Below, one piece after another: positions 22,724 through 34,153 of a DNA stretch of 64,000 bases. Position numbers and translations under genes: made by a program. Within the stretch, counting starts at the first letter, position 1. Each line of letters opens with the position of its first letter. The notes beneath the pieces are model-generated. The model had not been told where the DNA came from. It worked only from the letters and a program-made list of their open reading frames with translations, and did no database searches. The DNA comes from Zea mays. Its lineage: Eukaryota > Streptophyta > Magnoliopsida > Poales > Poaceae. The stretch is taken from positions 12,360,001 through 12,424,000 of the forward strand of contig NC_050104.1 of the NCBI RefSeq assembly GCF_902167145.1, in the 5' to 3' direction.

Positions 22724-25294
22724 CACATGTGCGAGGCATTGAGCACAAGATTGATTTAATTCCAGGGGCGAGCTTGCCCAACCGTGCTGCCTACAGGACC
22801 AACCCCGAGGAGACTAAGGAGATTCAGCGCCAGGTCTAGGACCTTCTGGACCGCGGGTACATTCGTGAGAGCCTTAGTCCTTGTTCTGTTCCTATTCTTT
22901 TGGTTCCTAAGAAAGATGGCACTTGGCGCATGTGTGTTGATTGTAGAGCCATTAATAACATCACAATTCGGTACCGATATCCTATTCCTAGATTGGATGA
23001 CATGCTTGATGAATTAAGTGGTTCTATTTTTTCTCTAAAATTGACTTACGTAGTGGATACCACCAGATTCGTATGTCTTTAGGTGATGAATGAAAAACTG
23101 CATTTAAAACTAAGTTCGATCTTTATGAGTGGTTAGTCATGCCTTTTGGGTTAACTAATGCGCCTATCACTTTCATGAGATTGATGAACGAGGTTTTACG
23201 TGATTTCATTGGTAAATTTGTGGTGGTATATTTTAATGATATTATTATCTATAGTAAGTCTCATGATGATCATATTGAACACTTACGTGTTGTTTTTGAT
23301 GTTTTGCGTGATGCACGTTTATTTGGTAACCTTGAGAAGTGCACCTTCAGCACTGATCATGTGTCTTTTCTTGGATATGTTGTGACATCGCAGGGCCTTG
23401 AGATGGATGAGGCAAAAATTGTTGCCATCACGAGCTGGCCACTTCCGACCACTGTCACGCGGGTTCAAAGTTTTCTTGGTCTTGCAGGATTCTACAGGCG
23501 ATTTGTGCAGGATTTCAGCACCATTGCAGCACCTCTCCACGAGTTGACAAAGAATGGAGTGTCGTTTCATTGGGGACCATCACAACAACAAGCTTTTGAT
23601 GCCCTCAAGTCGAAGCTCACACAAGCACCACCGCTACAACTTCCTGATTTTGACAAGACATTCGAGCTCGAGTGTGATGCGAGCGGTATTGGGATTGTAG
23701 GAGTGCTCATTCAAGGAGGTAAACCTGTTGCTTTCTTTAGTGAAAAATTGCATGGTCCAATTCTGAATTATTCTACATATGACAAAGAATTATATGCTTT
23801 AGTACGAGTTTTACAAACTTGGCAATATTATCTATGGTCTAAAGAATTTGTCATATATTCAGATCATGAATCTTTGAAGTATCTTAAGGGACAATCTAAT
23901 CTAAACAAACGACATGCTAAATTGATTGAATTCATAGAATAATTTCCTTACATTATTAAGCGTAAAAAAGGAAAGGATAATGTGATTGTTGATGCTTTAT
24001 CTAGACGTTATACTATGTTGTCCCAACTTATTCATAAAATCTTTGGTTTGGAGACTATAAAGGAATTATATGCTGCTGATTTGGACTTCAAAGATGCTTT
24101 TGAAAATTGCAGAGAGGGAAGAACGTGGCAAAAATTTGTGCTACGTGAAGGCCTTCTCTACCGTGCTAACAAGCTGTGTGTTCCAGCTAGCTCCGTTCGT
24201 CTTCTACTCTTGCAGGAAGCGCATGGAGGTGGCTTGATAGGACATTTTGGTGTTAAGAAGACCGAGGATGTGTTGTCTACTCATTTCTATTGGCCTTGGA
24301 TGTGGCGTGATGTTGAGAGCTACGTCTCTCGTTGCACCACGTGCAACAAAGCTAAGTCCCAACTTAACCCCCATGGTCTTTATTTGCCTCTTCATGTTCC
24401 TCGTGCACCTTGGGAGGATATTTCTATGGATTTTATTTTGGGATTGCCTAGAACAAAGAGGAGTGATAGTGTTTTTGTCGTTGTCGATCGTTTTTCAAAG
24501 ATGGCACATTTTATACCCTGTCACAAAACTGATAATGCTTCACATGTTGCTGATTTGTTCTTCACTGAGATTGTGCGTTTGCATGGTGTGCCAAATACTA
24601 TTGTTTCTGATAGGGATGCTAAGTTTTTAAGCCATTTTTGGAGAACCTTGTGGTTTAAATTGGAACAAAGTTGCTGTTTTCTACTACTTGTCATCCCCAA
24701 ACCGACGGGCAAACAGAGGTTGTTAATCGCACTTTATCTACCATGTTGCGGGTTGTTTTGAAGGATAATTTGAGGTTGTGGGAGGAATGTTTGCCACATA
24801 TTGAGTTTGCTTATAACAGATCAATCCATTCTACAACCAAGCTTAGTCCATTTATGGTAGTATATGGTTTTAATCCTCGTGCTCCAATTGATTTGCTACC
24901 TTTACCAACTTCTGAATTAGTGAACTTGGATGCTACACAACGTTCTGAATTAATTCTTAAGTTACATGAAACAACTAAGTTGCAAATTGAAAAGATGAAT
25001 AAAAAGTATTGTATTGCTGCTAATAAAGGCAGGAAGGAAATGAAATTGGAACCTAGTGACTTGGCGTGGGTTCGTTTGAGAAAGGATAGGTTTCCTGATT
25101 TGAGAAAGTCTAAACTCATGCCACGTGCTGCTCGTCCTTATAAAGTTCTTGCAAAAATTAATGATAATGCATATACACTTGAGTTGCCTCCAGATTTTGG
25201 GGTTAGTCCCACCTTTAACATTTTAGATTTGAAGCCATATATGGGTGACGAAGATGAGATCGAGTCGAGGACGACTTTAATTCAAGAGGGGGGA
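22724..25294 (+). pseudogene. Degenerate CRM-like gypsy pol (RT, RNase H, integrase)
   Basis: The pol gene of the older host element, whose upstream part was cut off by the Sirevirus. Seen: the RT start ([18 protein letters not shown], about 22905), MPFGLTNAP (23139), a catalytic box reading [10 protein letters not shown] where the first Asp is Asn, RNase H ([15 protein letters not shown]), and integrase with [39 protein letters not shown] and [13 protein letters not shown]. It ends in SPTFNILDLKPYMGDEDE without a chromodomain. Damage includes TAG at about 22838, stops at 23080-23095 and 23940, a 1-base loss near 24663 and the Asp-to-Asn change. Similarity to centromeric CRM elements is from memory; lineage is likely, not proven. 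Confidence 0.85.
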
Positions 25295-26026
25295 TGATGA
25301 GGACATCACTTCAATACATACAATGAATGGACCGATAACACGATCGCGTGCACGACAGCTAAATCTCCAGGTACGTTCTACCCTAGTCAATTATGTTTCA
25401 GAGCTTACGCTTGGGGCCATGGATGTTTTAATGATTAGGAACCTTGGAGAGGACCAGCAAGGACTTGGGAAAGGACAAGGTGTTGAGGAGGAGGAGCAAG
25501 GGCGCCCACAACAGGAAGGAGATCAAGTCCGACTCGGCTGCGACTCCATCTCGGGTTCCAGGACCAGTCTGCACTAAAATGGACGCCTATAACGCATCCG
25601 GACTCTGATTGCGATGGACTTGATATGGTTGGAAATATAAGGAGATTATGTAACCAACCCAATTGGTTCCACCTTAAAATTCATCCGGAGTCAACGGAAA
25701 TCGTCGAAACAATTCAGCGTTCAGATTCCGTTTTGGTGCTGCGTCACCGTCTGTTGGGCCGTTGGGCCGTGTATCACGTCGGAGCCTATTAGGGGCGAGA
25801 CCAGGGGTCACGCACGCCCTAATAATCTATTTATTCAGCAGCCACCGCCACATTAGGTTTCGGGTTTTGCAGTGTCGTCGTCATCGATTTGTGAGACCCC
25901 ATCCCGTAATCAATACAATTTTGGTTGCGTTTCTTTCCTGTTCTTTCTTGTGTTCTTGATTGCGCTTGCAGGGATAAGCCTTCGTGGCGAGGTCACTCGT
26001 GTGTCAAGGGTGATAACAAACGGAGC
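25295..26026 (+). repeat. 3' LTR of the CRM-like gypsy, end missing
   Basis: Begins TGATGAGGACATCAC directly after a purine tract (25284-25294) and matches 28234-28985 over about 730 bp at high identity. The similarity stops at about 26017-26026, so the last 80-120 bp of the LTR seen in the other copy are missing. The frame starting at 25296 (DEDITS, then GPITRSRARQLN) continues the pol reading frame into the LTR. Confidence 0.75.
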
Positions 26027-28233
26027 CAAACACCAACTATATAATATATCACCTATATATATATGCTCGACTTCTCCTCGTCGAGCACTTTCCGATTCAC
26101 AAAACGGTTTCCTCATATTCATTTCCCAGCTCCCGGAATTGCTCGCCGAAGTTCGGAGTGGTTCCAACTCCGGCGACAACTCCGACGAGCAATTAATTCC
26201 AATCTGTGCATCGTCGGCAGAATCTGAGAGTACCGCTGCGTTCGGATTGTCGAGGGCTTTGTCTCGGTGCGTTCGGTTTGTCGAGCAAACATCTGAATCT
26301 CCGTCAACCGATGGTTTCCTCCTCAGCTCCAGCGAGGGTTACTTTTCCATTTTATTCTCTCATGGAAGTTCCCCTGCCCTGCAGCCCCACCCCGGCCCCG
26401 ACGGCGTGGACCCCTGGGCCAGCCGCATGTCCGGCCGACCGGCCTTCCCTGCCCCCCCCCCCCCCCGGCCTCCACCCAGGCGCAGCCCTCATGGGGTTAG
26501 TTCGTTTTCAATAACAATCTCAAACCACGAGGATAATTTCTAACTGTTTTTAGGTCAAGAAGATCAAAATGATTCGAAGAACTTTTACCTTCGGTCACTG
26601 AATCCCCATCAAACTACTTTCACTACCCATATGTGAGTTGAAATTATATAGAGTCGAAGGTGATTAAAGTGAAGCTTTGGTGATGGCAGTGAAAGACTTC
26701 ATCTAGAAGCAATGCCCAAAATAAGCCTTGTCTGAGAGAAGACGTGTGTGACATGGTTGTGCGGTGAAATGTTAGAAATGTACACCCTCTAATGTGAAGC
26801 GTTACTATGTAAGAGGAAGGGGTAAAATGTAATTTCACATAAGATTGTACATGAGCATGATCCTATAAATTGGTGAACAATAAAACCACTAGAACGGTTA
26901 GCCATTTGTGTGATTTGTGTCTTCCTTTACTCTCGAGTCATCTAAGAGCCTTCGAAGGTATAATATCATCACATTGCAATTGTGATTGCTAGCGTCATCT
27001 AAGTTTTTTTATGTTCAAAGCTTATACTTATCTATACTATACGCCTTTTCCTTGAACTATTATATGTTTGAAAAACCATGCCTTTGTATTAAAATGATCA
27101 TACAATTATGTTTGAAAGTGAAATCCGATACTTATCAAGCAATGAAACAAAAATACAAAACTGTTACACTACCTTCTCTTCTTTCAAAACATGGAAGGAA
27201 ATGGGAAATTAATATTATAACCATATTGCCCTGTTGTTGGTCTCCTAGAATAATGACAAATGACCAACTCCAACGAACCATGAAGTGTTATCAAATTTAG
27301 ATTGCTACATTGGATATTAACTATGTCATACCTAACGACATGGACATCTTGTTTGTTGATACGATGACATGCCTTTTTCTGTGACAAGTATGACTACCAT
27401 TGGAGAAGGACATCCCCGATATAGTGCCACGACCGAAGGTATGGCTTTGCATTGACTTCAAGATCATAATAAAATTGAGGTTGTTGGATCTTAGTTGATG
27501 GGTTTGATGGTCCTACTAATATGTAAACCTCTCTCCTCTCTTGATCAATAAAAGGGGGTAGCAGAGTAACATTAAAGGAGGTTTTAGAATTCAAATCCAA
27601 GATCTCATATGCCAAAAAGAGGAAGATAAGGGCAGGAATAAAGGTGAACTCGAGATCATTAGGCTAGAACTATCACTAGATCCAAGTGAAAAAAGAGGAT
27701 CCAGAGGTCATGGCGATCAATTTATTCTTGAGCTTGTAATCTCTTCATCTTTGTGTTCATCAATACATTACTAGTAAGGAGATATAGGGTATTACACACT
27801 CTATGATCTGAACCTAACTAAACAGCTCACATGCTAGTTCTCGATTGTGATAGGTTCAATACACCACTCGTCTACGCCATTGCTCTCTCTAGATCTCATC
27901 TTTTGTGTACCTTTCGTACTCCAGCGTGGCCCACAAATCACGATGACAATAACCTTGACATCAATATCCCATAATATTCTAAAATAAACATTTACATTGG
28001 TTTCAGTTTAATTGGAGAATAAAATAAAACTTGGAGATGGTAACATGTATAAAACTTAAACTTATGATTATTAGCTTAGAAAATTAACTTAGTATTCTTT
28101 GATCAACTATAAATTTAAATAGTGCTAAAAATTAATGTGTAGACATTTGCACAACTATTACAGTTAAGAAAATATTGAAAATAAAAATAGTAATGTTCTT
28201 AGCCAAAATGCCCAACCCATCCCACATGGCTAC
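26027..28233. other. Unassigned interval between two LTR copies
   Basis: No gene can be supported. 26040-26540 is GC-richer and holds a 223-codon plus-strand frame (25872-26543, starting inside the LTR) with low-complexity Ser/Glu-rich then Pro-rich sequence and a run of 15 C at 26452-26466. It resembles a retroelement gag fragment in texture, but I do not recognise it. 26540-28233 is AT-rich without repeats that I could match elsewhere in the window. Confidence 0.5.
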
Positions 28234-29101
28234 TGACGAGGACATCACTTCAATACATACAATGAATGGACCGATAACACGATCGCATGCACGACAGCTA
28301 AATCTCCAGGTACGTTCTACCCTAGTCAATTGTGTTTTAAAGTTTACGCTTGGGGCCATAGATGTTTTGATGACTAGGAACCTTGGAGAGGACCAGCAAG
28401 GACTTGGGAAAGGCCAAGGTGTTGAGGAGGGACAGCAAGGGCGCCAACAACAGGAAGGAGATCCAGTCCGACTCGGCTGCGACTCCATCTTGGGTTCCAG
28501 GACCAGTCTACACTAAAATGCACGCCAGGACGCATCCAGACTCCGATTGCGACGGACTTGTTATGGTTGGAAAGATAAGGAGATTATCTAACCAACCCAA
28601 TTGGTTCCACCTTAAAATTCATCCGGAGTCAACGGGAATCGTCGAAATAATTCAGCATTCAGATTTTGTTTTGGTGCTGCGTCACCGTCTGTTGGGTCGT
28701 TGGGCCGTGTATCGCGTCGGAGCCCATTAGGGGTGAGACCAGGGGTCACGCACGCCCTAATACTCTATTTATTCAGTAGCCGCCGCCACATTAGGTTTCG
28801 GGTTTTGCCTAGATCATTCCGTCATCGAATAGTGTCGCCGTCATTAGTTTGTGAGACCCCATCCCGTAATCAATACAATTTTGGTTGCCTTTCTTTCCTG
28901 TTCTTGCTTGTGTTCTTGATTGCGCTTGCAGGGATAAGCCTTCGTGGCGAGGTCACTCGTGTGTCACGAGTGATAACCAACGAAGTCGTGGTGTAGTGAT
29001 TGTGAGAAACCGTTCGCTCAGAGCCTTGGATCATCAACGTCGAGATCTCCACTCAATCAAGTTATCATATCTCATGGAAGATCGGGCCACGTCTTCTATC
29101 A
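28234..29101 (+). repeat. Second LTR of the CRM-like family, probably a solo LTR
   Basis: Starts TGACGAGGACATCAC, matching 25295 onward, with scattered substitutions and small indels (for example an extra segment near 28805-28835). No primer site or pol sequence adjoins it. If it ends at TCTATCA (29101), the flanks are GCTAC (28229-28233) and GCTAG (29102-29106), a 4-of-5 target duplication consistent with a solo LTR. The right border is tentative. Confidence 0.6.
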
Positions 29102-30551
29102 GCTAGCCCAATGCAGCCATCCTTCTGCGCCGCACACTAGGCCACCATATGGACCTGAGCCACCAAAGTGCAAACCCGCCTTGGCCAAAAGAGGCCTAGT
29201 CCTACTGTGGCGCATCTAAGTCATTCGCTCTGATTTGATGGCCAACACAACTCGTGCCTGAGTATAAAAGATGGAAACTTTGCGAAGGCTTCAAAACCCT
29301 ACTTTATTTCAATCCCTCTCCCCTGGCTCTCTCTGCTCTCTCCTCCATGAGCCTTTCTTCCTCTACCTTGTTGTCAACTTCGAAGAGGGCGAGACCATGG
29401 CGGAGTGGCAGCACCGCCCACACGACCCATCACCAGTGCACGCACACACCCAATGGTGAGGGCCATGTTGTCGAGCGACCTTGCACCGATGATGTAAGAC
29501 CTTGTGCACATGCACCCGCGAGATCAACGACCATGCTGCCCCTTCTAGTGGCCACTAATGTCACTTATGGCCAATGTAAGACCATTGAGCCTCTTCTCCT
29601 TTCTTAATTTGCTTGAATGAGTACGGTTTCAAGGATCTTAGGGTTAGGGTTTGGGAATTAGAGGGAAACTTGACTTAGGGTTAGGGATGGGTTCACATGA
29701 GTGATCCCATCCCTCTTTTACTTGTTGTAGATAAAAAAATCGACCGAATCCTGAAATCAAAAGGGTTAAATCTTGGCTTAGATATCACTGTTATACTTGA
29801 TTTCAACCCCGCAACACAAGCACTCAAATAGATAAAATTTAGATGTATGCCTTTGGAATTGGAAGAAATCACCATAGATTAGACTCCGGCGGCTGGTGTC
29901 AGAGACACAGACGACGACGACGATGTTGGTGACTTTCTCTACACTTGCCGCATAGAAATAGAATGAGTCTTTTAGGTGTGTGTAGGTGAGGAGACACGGT
30001 AAACTTTGTATCCGTGTACCAACTCTTATTTTCTTTTTTTATTTTACTCTATACGAAGAAGAGCCGTAAAGCCGCCCATAACGATTCCCTCTATAGCATC
30101 TCTCTATATCTCTTTTTTTTTCTCTACCCTCTAAAAGATTCCATACACCTAAACTCCATCTCTTGCAAGTGTTCTCTCTAAAACCACCATCGCCTATACA
30201 TAATACATCATAATCCTAATATATTTTAAATTAGATTTTTTTTACATCCTAAAATTTTAGAGGAAACTTCAGATGGTATGGAGTAACCCACATAGTTGTT
30301 ACGTCTGGAGAGGTTGGACTCGATTGACTTCAAATCAACCCAGCACGACGTGAGCGTCCAACGGCCGGCAGGAGTGGAATCCGTGACCGTGAAACGTAAG
30401 CCGAGAGCGACGGGGTTCAGGGGGTAATCTGCCGGCGGGACCGCACCGGATACAGTGATTAATACCGTGACCCGTCGTGACAGGGCCTGCAACGATCGGC
30501 GCATGATGAGTACACCGGCGGCGCTGTGTCGACTTCTTCTTCAATGCCGAG
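29102..30551. other. Unassigned interval with a telomere-like stretch and a possible gene fragment
   Basis: 29255-29620 has a TATA-like TATAAAAG (29263) and pyrimidine-rich, leader-like sequence but no convincing frame. 29636-29690 contains several TTAGGGTTAGGG-like units. 30226-30551 has coding texture on the minus strand (92 codons from 30504, containing FTVTDSTPAGRWTLTSCWVDL) and ends at the hAT element inserted at 30560. The sequence resumes after 31519, so this may be an old gene fragment split by the transposon. I do not recognise the protein. Confidence 0.4.
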
Positions 30552-30559
30552 CTTGTAGA
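30552..30559. repeat. 8-bp target duplication CTTGTAGA, left copy
   Basis: Perfectly repeated at 31512-31519 on the other side of the element. An 8-bp duplication is the mark of hAT-superfamily insertion. Confidence 0.9.
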
Positions 30560-31511
30560 CAGTGGCGGATCCAGGATTGATACAAGAGGGGGCTACTAAG
30601 CTAAGCCTATAAATTTTTCCCGTCTCTATCCCCGTCGGGTATATGGGGATCCGATGGGAAAAAATCCCCACGAACAGTCCACTTAAAAATATATGGTCAG
30701 TGAATAAATCAACTTCACGTACTGCAGATGTGTGCTACACTGGAATCACTGAATCAACAGAAGCAGAAACCAGTTACCGGCAACAGGAAGCAGTCGATGC
30801 CGAGTTGCCGACCAAATCTGCAGGCTGCACCGCTGCAGCAGGTGCCGACGGCCGCTGGAGGAATCCGACTATCCGAGCAGGAGCAGCCGAGCGCCCGAGC
30901 TCGAGCAGCAGGTGGGCGCGTGGGCAGTCGTGGACGCCTGGTGAGTCGTGGAGCCGTGCCGGCGTGCCGCCGTCGATGCAGGACGGCTGGGGAGTTGTCG
31001 AGCGCAGGAGCAGCCGACGGTCCGAGCAGGGAGCAAGCAGCGCCGCAGCGGAGCAGCCGAGCAGGGGACGGACCGGCGAATGGCGGAGCAGGGCTGCAGC
31101 CTGCAAGGGAACGCGGTCCACGAAGGGGAGGGAGGCACGGTCGCACGGACGGTCGAACGGAGCGGCTGCGGGCGAGCGGCGGAAGCGGAAATGAAAAAAG
31201 GGTTAGCGACTTAGCGTTCCTTGAGACGGAGACGGCGCGAGAACCGGAGACGGCGAGCGCCGAGCGGAGCGGGCGAGTGGCGGCTCTACACCTAGGGCGG
31301 ATTTGCGGACGGTCGGACGGAGACGACGCGAGAACCGGAGACGCGAGCGGAGTGGGCGGCTGGCGGCTGTACACCACATGGCTGGCGGCTAGAGGAGTGA
31401 AGGCGAGAGCCATCTGCTTCACTGCTTGTACTGGGCCGCGACCTGGCTTCACTGCACTGGGCCGCGACCGAGGCTGCAGCCCAGGCAGCCCCGGTCGTAG
31501 ATCCGCCCCTG
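30560..31511. mobile_element. Non-autonomous hAT-type transposon (952 bp), GC-rich interior
   Basis: Seen: terminal inverted repeats CAGTGGCGGATCCA (left) and CAGGGGCGGATCTA (right, reverse complement), 12 of 14 matching, and a perfect 8-bp target duplication. The interior (about 30800-31480) is very GC-rich and open on both strands (269 codons plus, 232 codons minus). The products are Arg/Gly/Ala-rich and low-complexity, so I do not annotate a gene. No hAT transposase domain is present, so it would depend on an autonomous relative. The interior may be captured host sequence. Confidence 0.85.
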
Positions 31512-31519
31512 CTTGTAGA
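31512..31519. repeat. 8-bp target duplication CTTGTAGA, right copy
   Basis: Partner of 30552-30559. The host sequence continues after it. Confidence 0.9.
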
Positions 31520-32460
31520 CCAGACCCTGCTGCCTAGAAAACGAACGAACAGCTGAGGTGGTGGTGATCTGTGGACTCAGGTTCTTGCTCGCTATACTTA
31601 GCGGAACGAAAGATCGGTTTCATTTCACAAGTCGTAACTCTTAATCAAAAGAATATCTCCCAATGAAACGGCGCACGCGAATCTGCACGAGTCATTTTCT
31701 TTCTACACAGGAAAGAGAAACGGCGATATATATTATATATGATATGACGCCAATTACTACGCACCGCGATTCCATCCAGGAACGGCAGCAAAATACAATT
31801 TTCGCAGTCCTGATTCTTCTTGAGACAACCAGAATGCCACGTTGCGCAGGCACTTCCTTCAAAGTCTGGAGATTTTTTGTTTGTTTGTTTGTTTGCCCGA
31901 CTCTCTTCCCTTTTTGCCCGCGCCATTCCAAAACGCGTGGCGAAATACGCCATTCTGTCTCTGAATCTCAGGTCGTCCAGTGCAGTGAAAATGCACACGG
32001 TTATCCAAATGCCTTAACAGCTGTAGCCTTTTTTTGCTTTACCAGTCTGGACCTGATGCTGTTTGTTGCTATCCTCCATATCCCTGATGCTTATCTGCAT
32101 TCGGCAGTGGCTTCGCGACTCAGCGTTATCACCATTTTGTTGGCCACCGGTTTCGGTGAGCCTGACCTCGCTTGTCCACACACGTCTTCGGCCCTGAAAC
32201 ACGCGCGCAGGTAGGCCGTCATGTTACTCATGTCTCATCGCCGGCTTGCTCCCATGAAACCATCGTTATCGTCGTGCTCCTGACACCACAGCTCCATGCA
32301 AAAGATTGTCGTCCTGCTCCTGCTCGTGAGACCAGAACTGGTCCAAAAGATATGCATCGACGGCATCCAGATTTTCGACAGCGACACCAGTAAAAAATAA
32401 AAATAGATAGGCAAGAACCTGGGAATGAAGAAGCGGCATGAGCACATCAATGGCAGGTCG
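31520..32460. other. Interval without a supported gene, downstream of HAL3
   Basis: Mixed composition. Reading frames on both strands are short and without recognisable domains. A TTTGTTTG microsatellite lies at about 31878-31894. The part nearest HAL3 (about 32400-32879) may belong to its 3' untranslated region or terminator; no clear plant poly(A) signal decides this. Confidence 0.4.
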
Positions 32461-32534
32461 AAAGCAAATCACTCAAATGGTTAGGACAGTCGTTCCAACA
32501 TTTGTACCAGGAATATCAAAGGGTAGTAGAAAAG

Positions 32535-32790
32535 TTTGCTGGACACTTCCACTGACAACTACAAACTGAATAATCACTATCATTACTGGCTGGGCAGGGA
32601 GGAAGCTATCTCTGTGGCAGCAGCACTCCCCAACTCCCACACACACACAAACAAACAATATTGTAGCATAATTGTACTCCCACCGACAATTACAAACTGA
32701 ATAGACTCATAATTACTGAGCAGGGAGGAAGTTATTGTTATCCTGTGACAACAGCCTTTCCCCCCCAATTTCAATACACACAAACACTAG
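32535..32790. repeat. Diverged tandem duplication of about 120 bp, downstream of HAL3
   Basis: Two units, about 32540-32660 and 32676-32790, share blocks such as ACAACTACAAACTGAATA / ACAATTACAAACTGAATA, then AGCAGGGAGGAAG, then ACACACACAAACA. The spacing is conserved. It lies 90-340 bp past the HAL3 stop, so it could be within the 3' untranslated region. Confidence 0.65.
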
Positions 32791-32879
32791 TTGGAAAAAA
32801 AATCTGTTACAACACTCCAGATGCACACTGCATATAAAACAAATTCCTAAGCTTGACAATCAAGTGGCCAACTGCTGCA

Positions 32880-33628
32880 TCAGCTAGATGGCCGGTTATT
32901 ACTGACAGGACCCGCGAGTGAACTGCTCGCATCGTGCGGTTGCGTCTTGCACGCGAGCCTCACGGAAGTATGGATCTGCGAGGTTTCGGCCATTGCGCCG
33001 TTCCCGTAATCGCCACAGGCCAGCCTTTTGGTAACTGGGGGGATCAAGGCTATGCCCAGTTGGTTGATTGTGTGAAGATGCCGCTCCGTGAATGGGTTGT
33101 TCCACATTAACGTGTTCATGGCTGGGGCAACAAAGAGCGGTTTGCTGTAGTCCCACGCTCTCACGATGCAGGTCAAGAGGTTGTCGCATAACCCACCGGC
33201 GATCTGAGCAGAACAATCTAGCATCACTTTGTGTAATACAATGAAACTAATTCGCTATCCACGAAGAGAGAAAAAAAATATATATATACCTTAGCCAGGG
33301 TATTTGCTGACAATGGAGCGATCACCATAACGTCTGCCCATTTCCGCAGCTCGATGTGTAAGACTTCATCTCCTATCTTCTTCCAGGTAGACCATTCATC
33401 GTCATCAGTGTAAAGAACGATGCCACTTGGTAGAGATGATCTATCAACGAAGTGCAAGGATGGCGTGGTGGCCACAGCTCGGACATCCGCCCACTCAGAG
33501 AAGCTACGGCAAAGGCTCTCAAATTTTATAGCGGCTACACTTCCTGAAGCAGCAAGGAGGACCCGGGGCCTACTAGGTTGTGAGTAGTGCACCACCAAAC
33601 TCTCTTGTACTGGCTCTGATGTAGCCAT
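32880..33628 (-). CDS. HAL3: Phosphopantothenoylcysteine decarboxylase, HAL3 type (coenzyme A synthesis)
   Basis: A flavoprotein that decarboxylates 4'-phosphopantothenoylcysteine to 4'-phosphopantetheine, step three of coenzyme A synthesis; plant HAL3 is also tied to salt tolerance and growth. Two coding exons, 33290-33628 and 32880-33203, joined in phase 0 by an 86-bp GT-AG intron, give 220 aa (Arabidopsis HAL3a has 209). Seen: the nucleotide-binding start RVLLAASGSVAAIK (residues 22-35), the active-site His91 in VLHIELRKWADVMVIAPLSANT, the PxMNxxMW motif (PAMNTLMW, residues 140-147, with Asn143) and the substrate clamp ACGDYGNGAMAE with Cys176. All catalytic residues are present. The ATG at 33628 is the first in frame after an acceptor-like TGCAG at about 33653, so a 5' untranslated intron is likely. 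The C-terminal 20 residues are Ser-rich and variable. Confidence 0.96.
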
Positions 33629-33974
33629 CAGCTCTGCTTGAACCGCTCAACTGCATAGGATTAGAGAAAGTAAGAGGATTCGTACAGGTATAGAGAAACA
33701 TGATTAACAATGAAAGGTCTAGAGAGAAATGAATATAAAAACAGGGAATAAATCATCTCCCATAGGTAAGCAAATATTTACTTTTCCATCATTCCATGTG
33801 GCGTTGAGTTTTATTTTTATAAGGCTGAGCAATGATATTTTTCCAAATTATTGACGCTGCTAGTGCTATGGAAAACCAGTGTTCTAAGTTCCAATGATAA
33901 AGAGCTTTTCTTTATCCTCTGCTTATTTACAGTTTGAGAAATGCAAATTAATGTGATTGCTCTGCAGAAGTGTT
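33629..33974 (-). other. HAL3 leader and probable 5' untranslated intron
   Basis: On the minus strand a pyrimidine-rich tract ends in CTATGCAG about 25 bp upstream of the HAL3 ATG, a good splice acceptor. The sequence to its right is AT-rich and intron-like. I could not find the matching first exon or promoter; the DNA beyond is disturbed by a duplication and an insertion. Confidence 0.4.
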
Positions 33975-34152
33975 CACTGGAACTTAAAAATCTGAATGCT
34001 CCTGCAAATTAGAAATACATGCACATACTGTCTCCTGTCTCCTCTTATCTAACGACCAGAGGCTATACATAAATATAAGGACCAGGGTTCTAGCACCACA
34101 AGTGTAATATTTCCACGAGCCTATGCTATGAATATTGACATAATACATCCAA
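33975..34152. repeat. Direct repeat, left copy (178 bp)
   Basis: From CACTGGAACTTAAAAATC to ACATCCAA, nearly identical to 35302-35481. The two copies flank a putative transposon, an arrangement much longer than any target duplication. Confidence 0.88.
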
Positions 34153-34153
34153 C

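Noticed and set aside
25295..28985. Reading 25295-26026 and 28234-29101 as the two LTRs of one small element
   Set aside because: No primer-binding site follows the first copy and no purine tract precedes the second; the first adjoins a pol gene as its 3' LTR.
31198..31460. Possible gene in the hAT element (long frames on both strands)
   Set aside because: Arg/Ala/Gly-rich low-complexity products, mutually overlapping on opposite strands, no recognisable domain.
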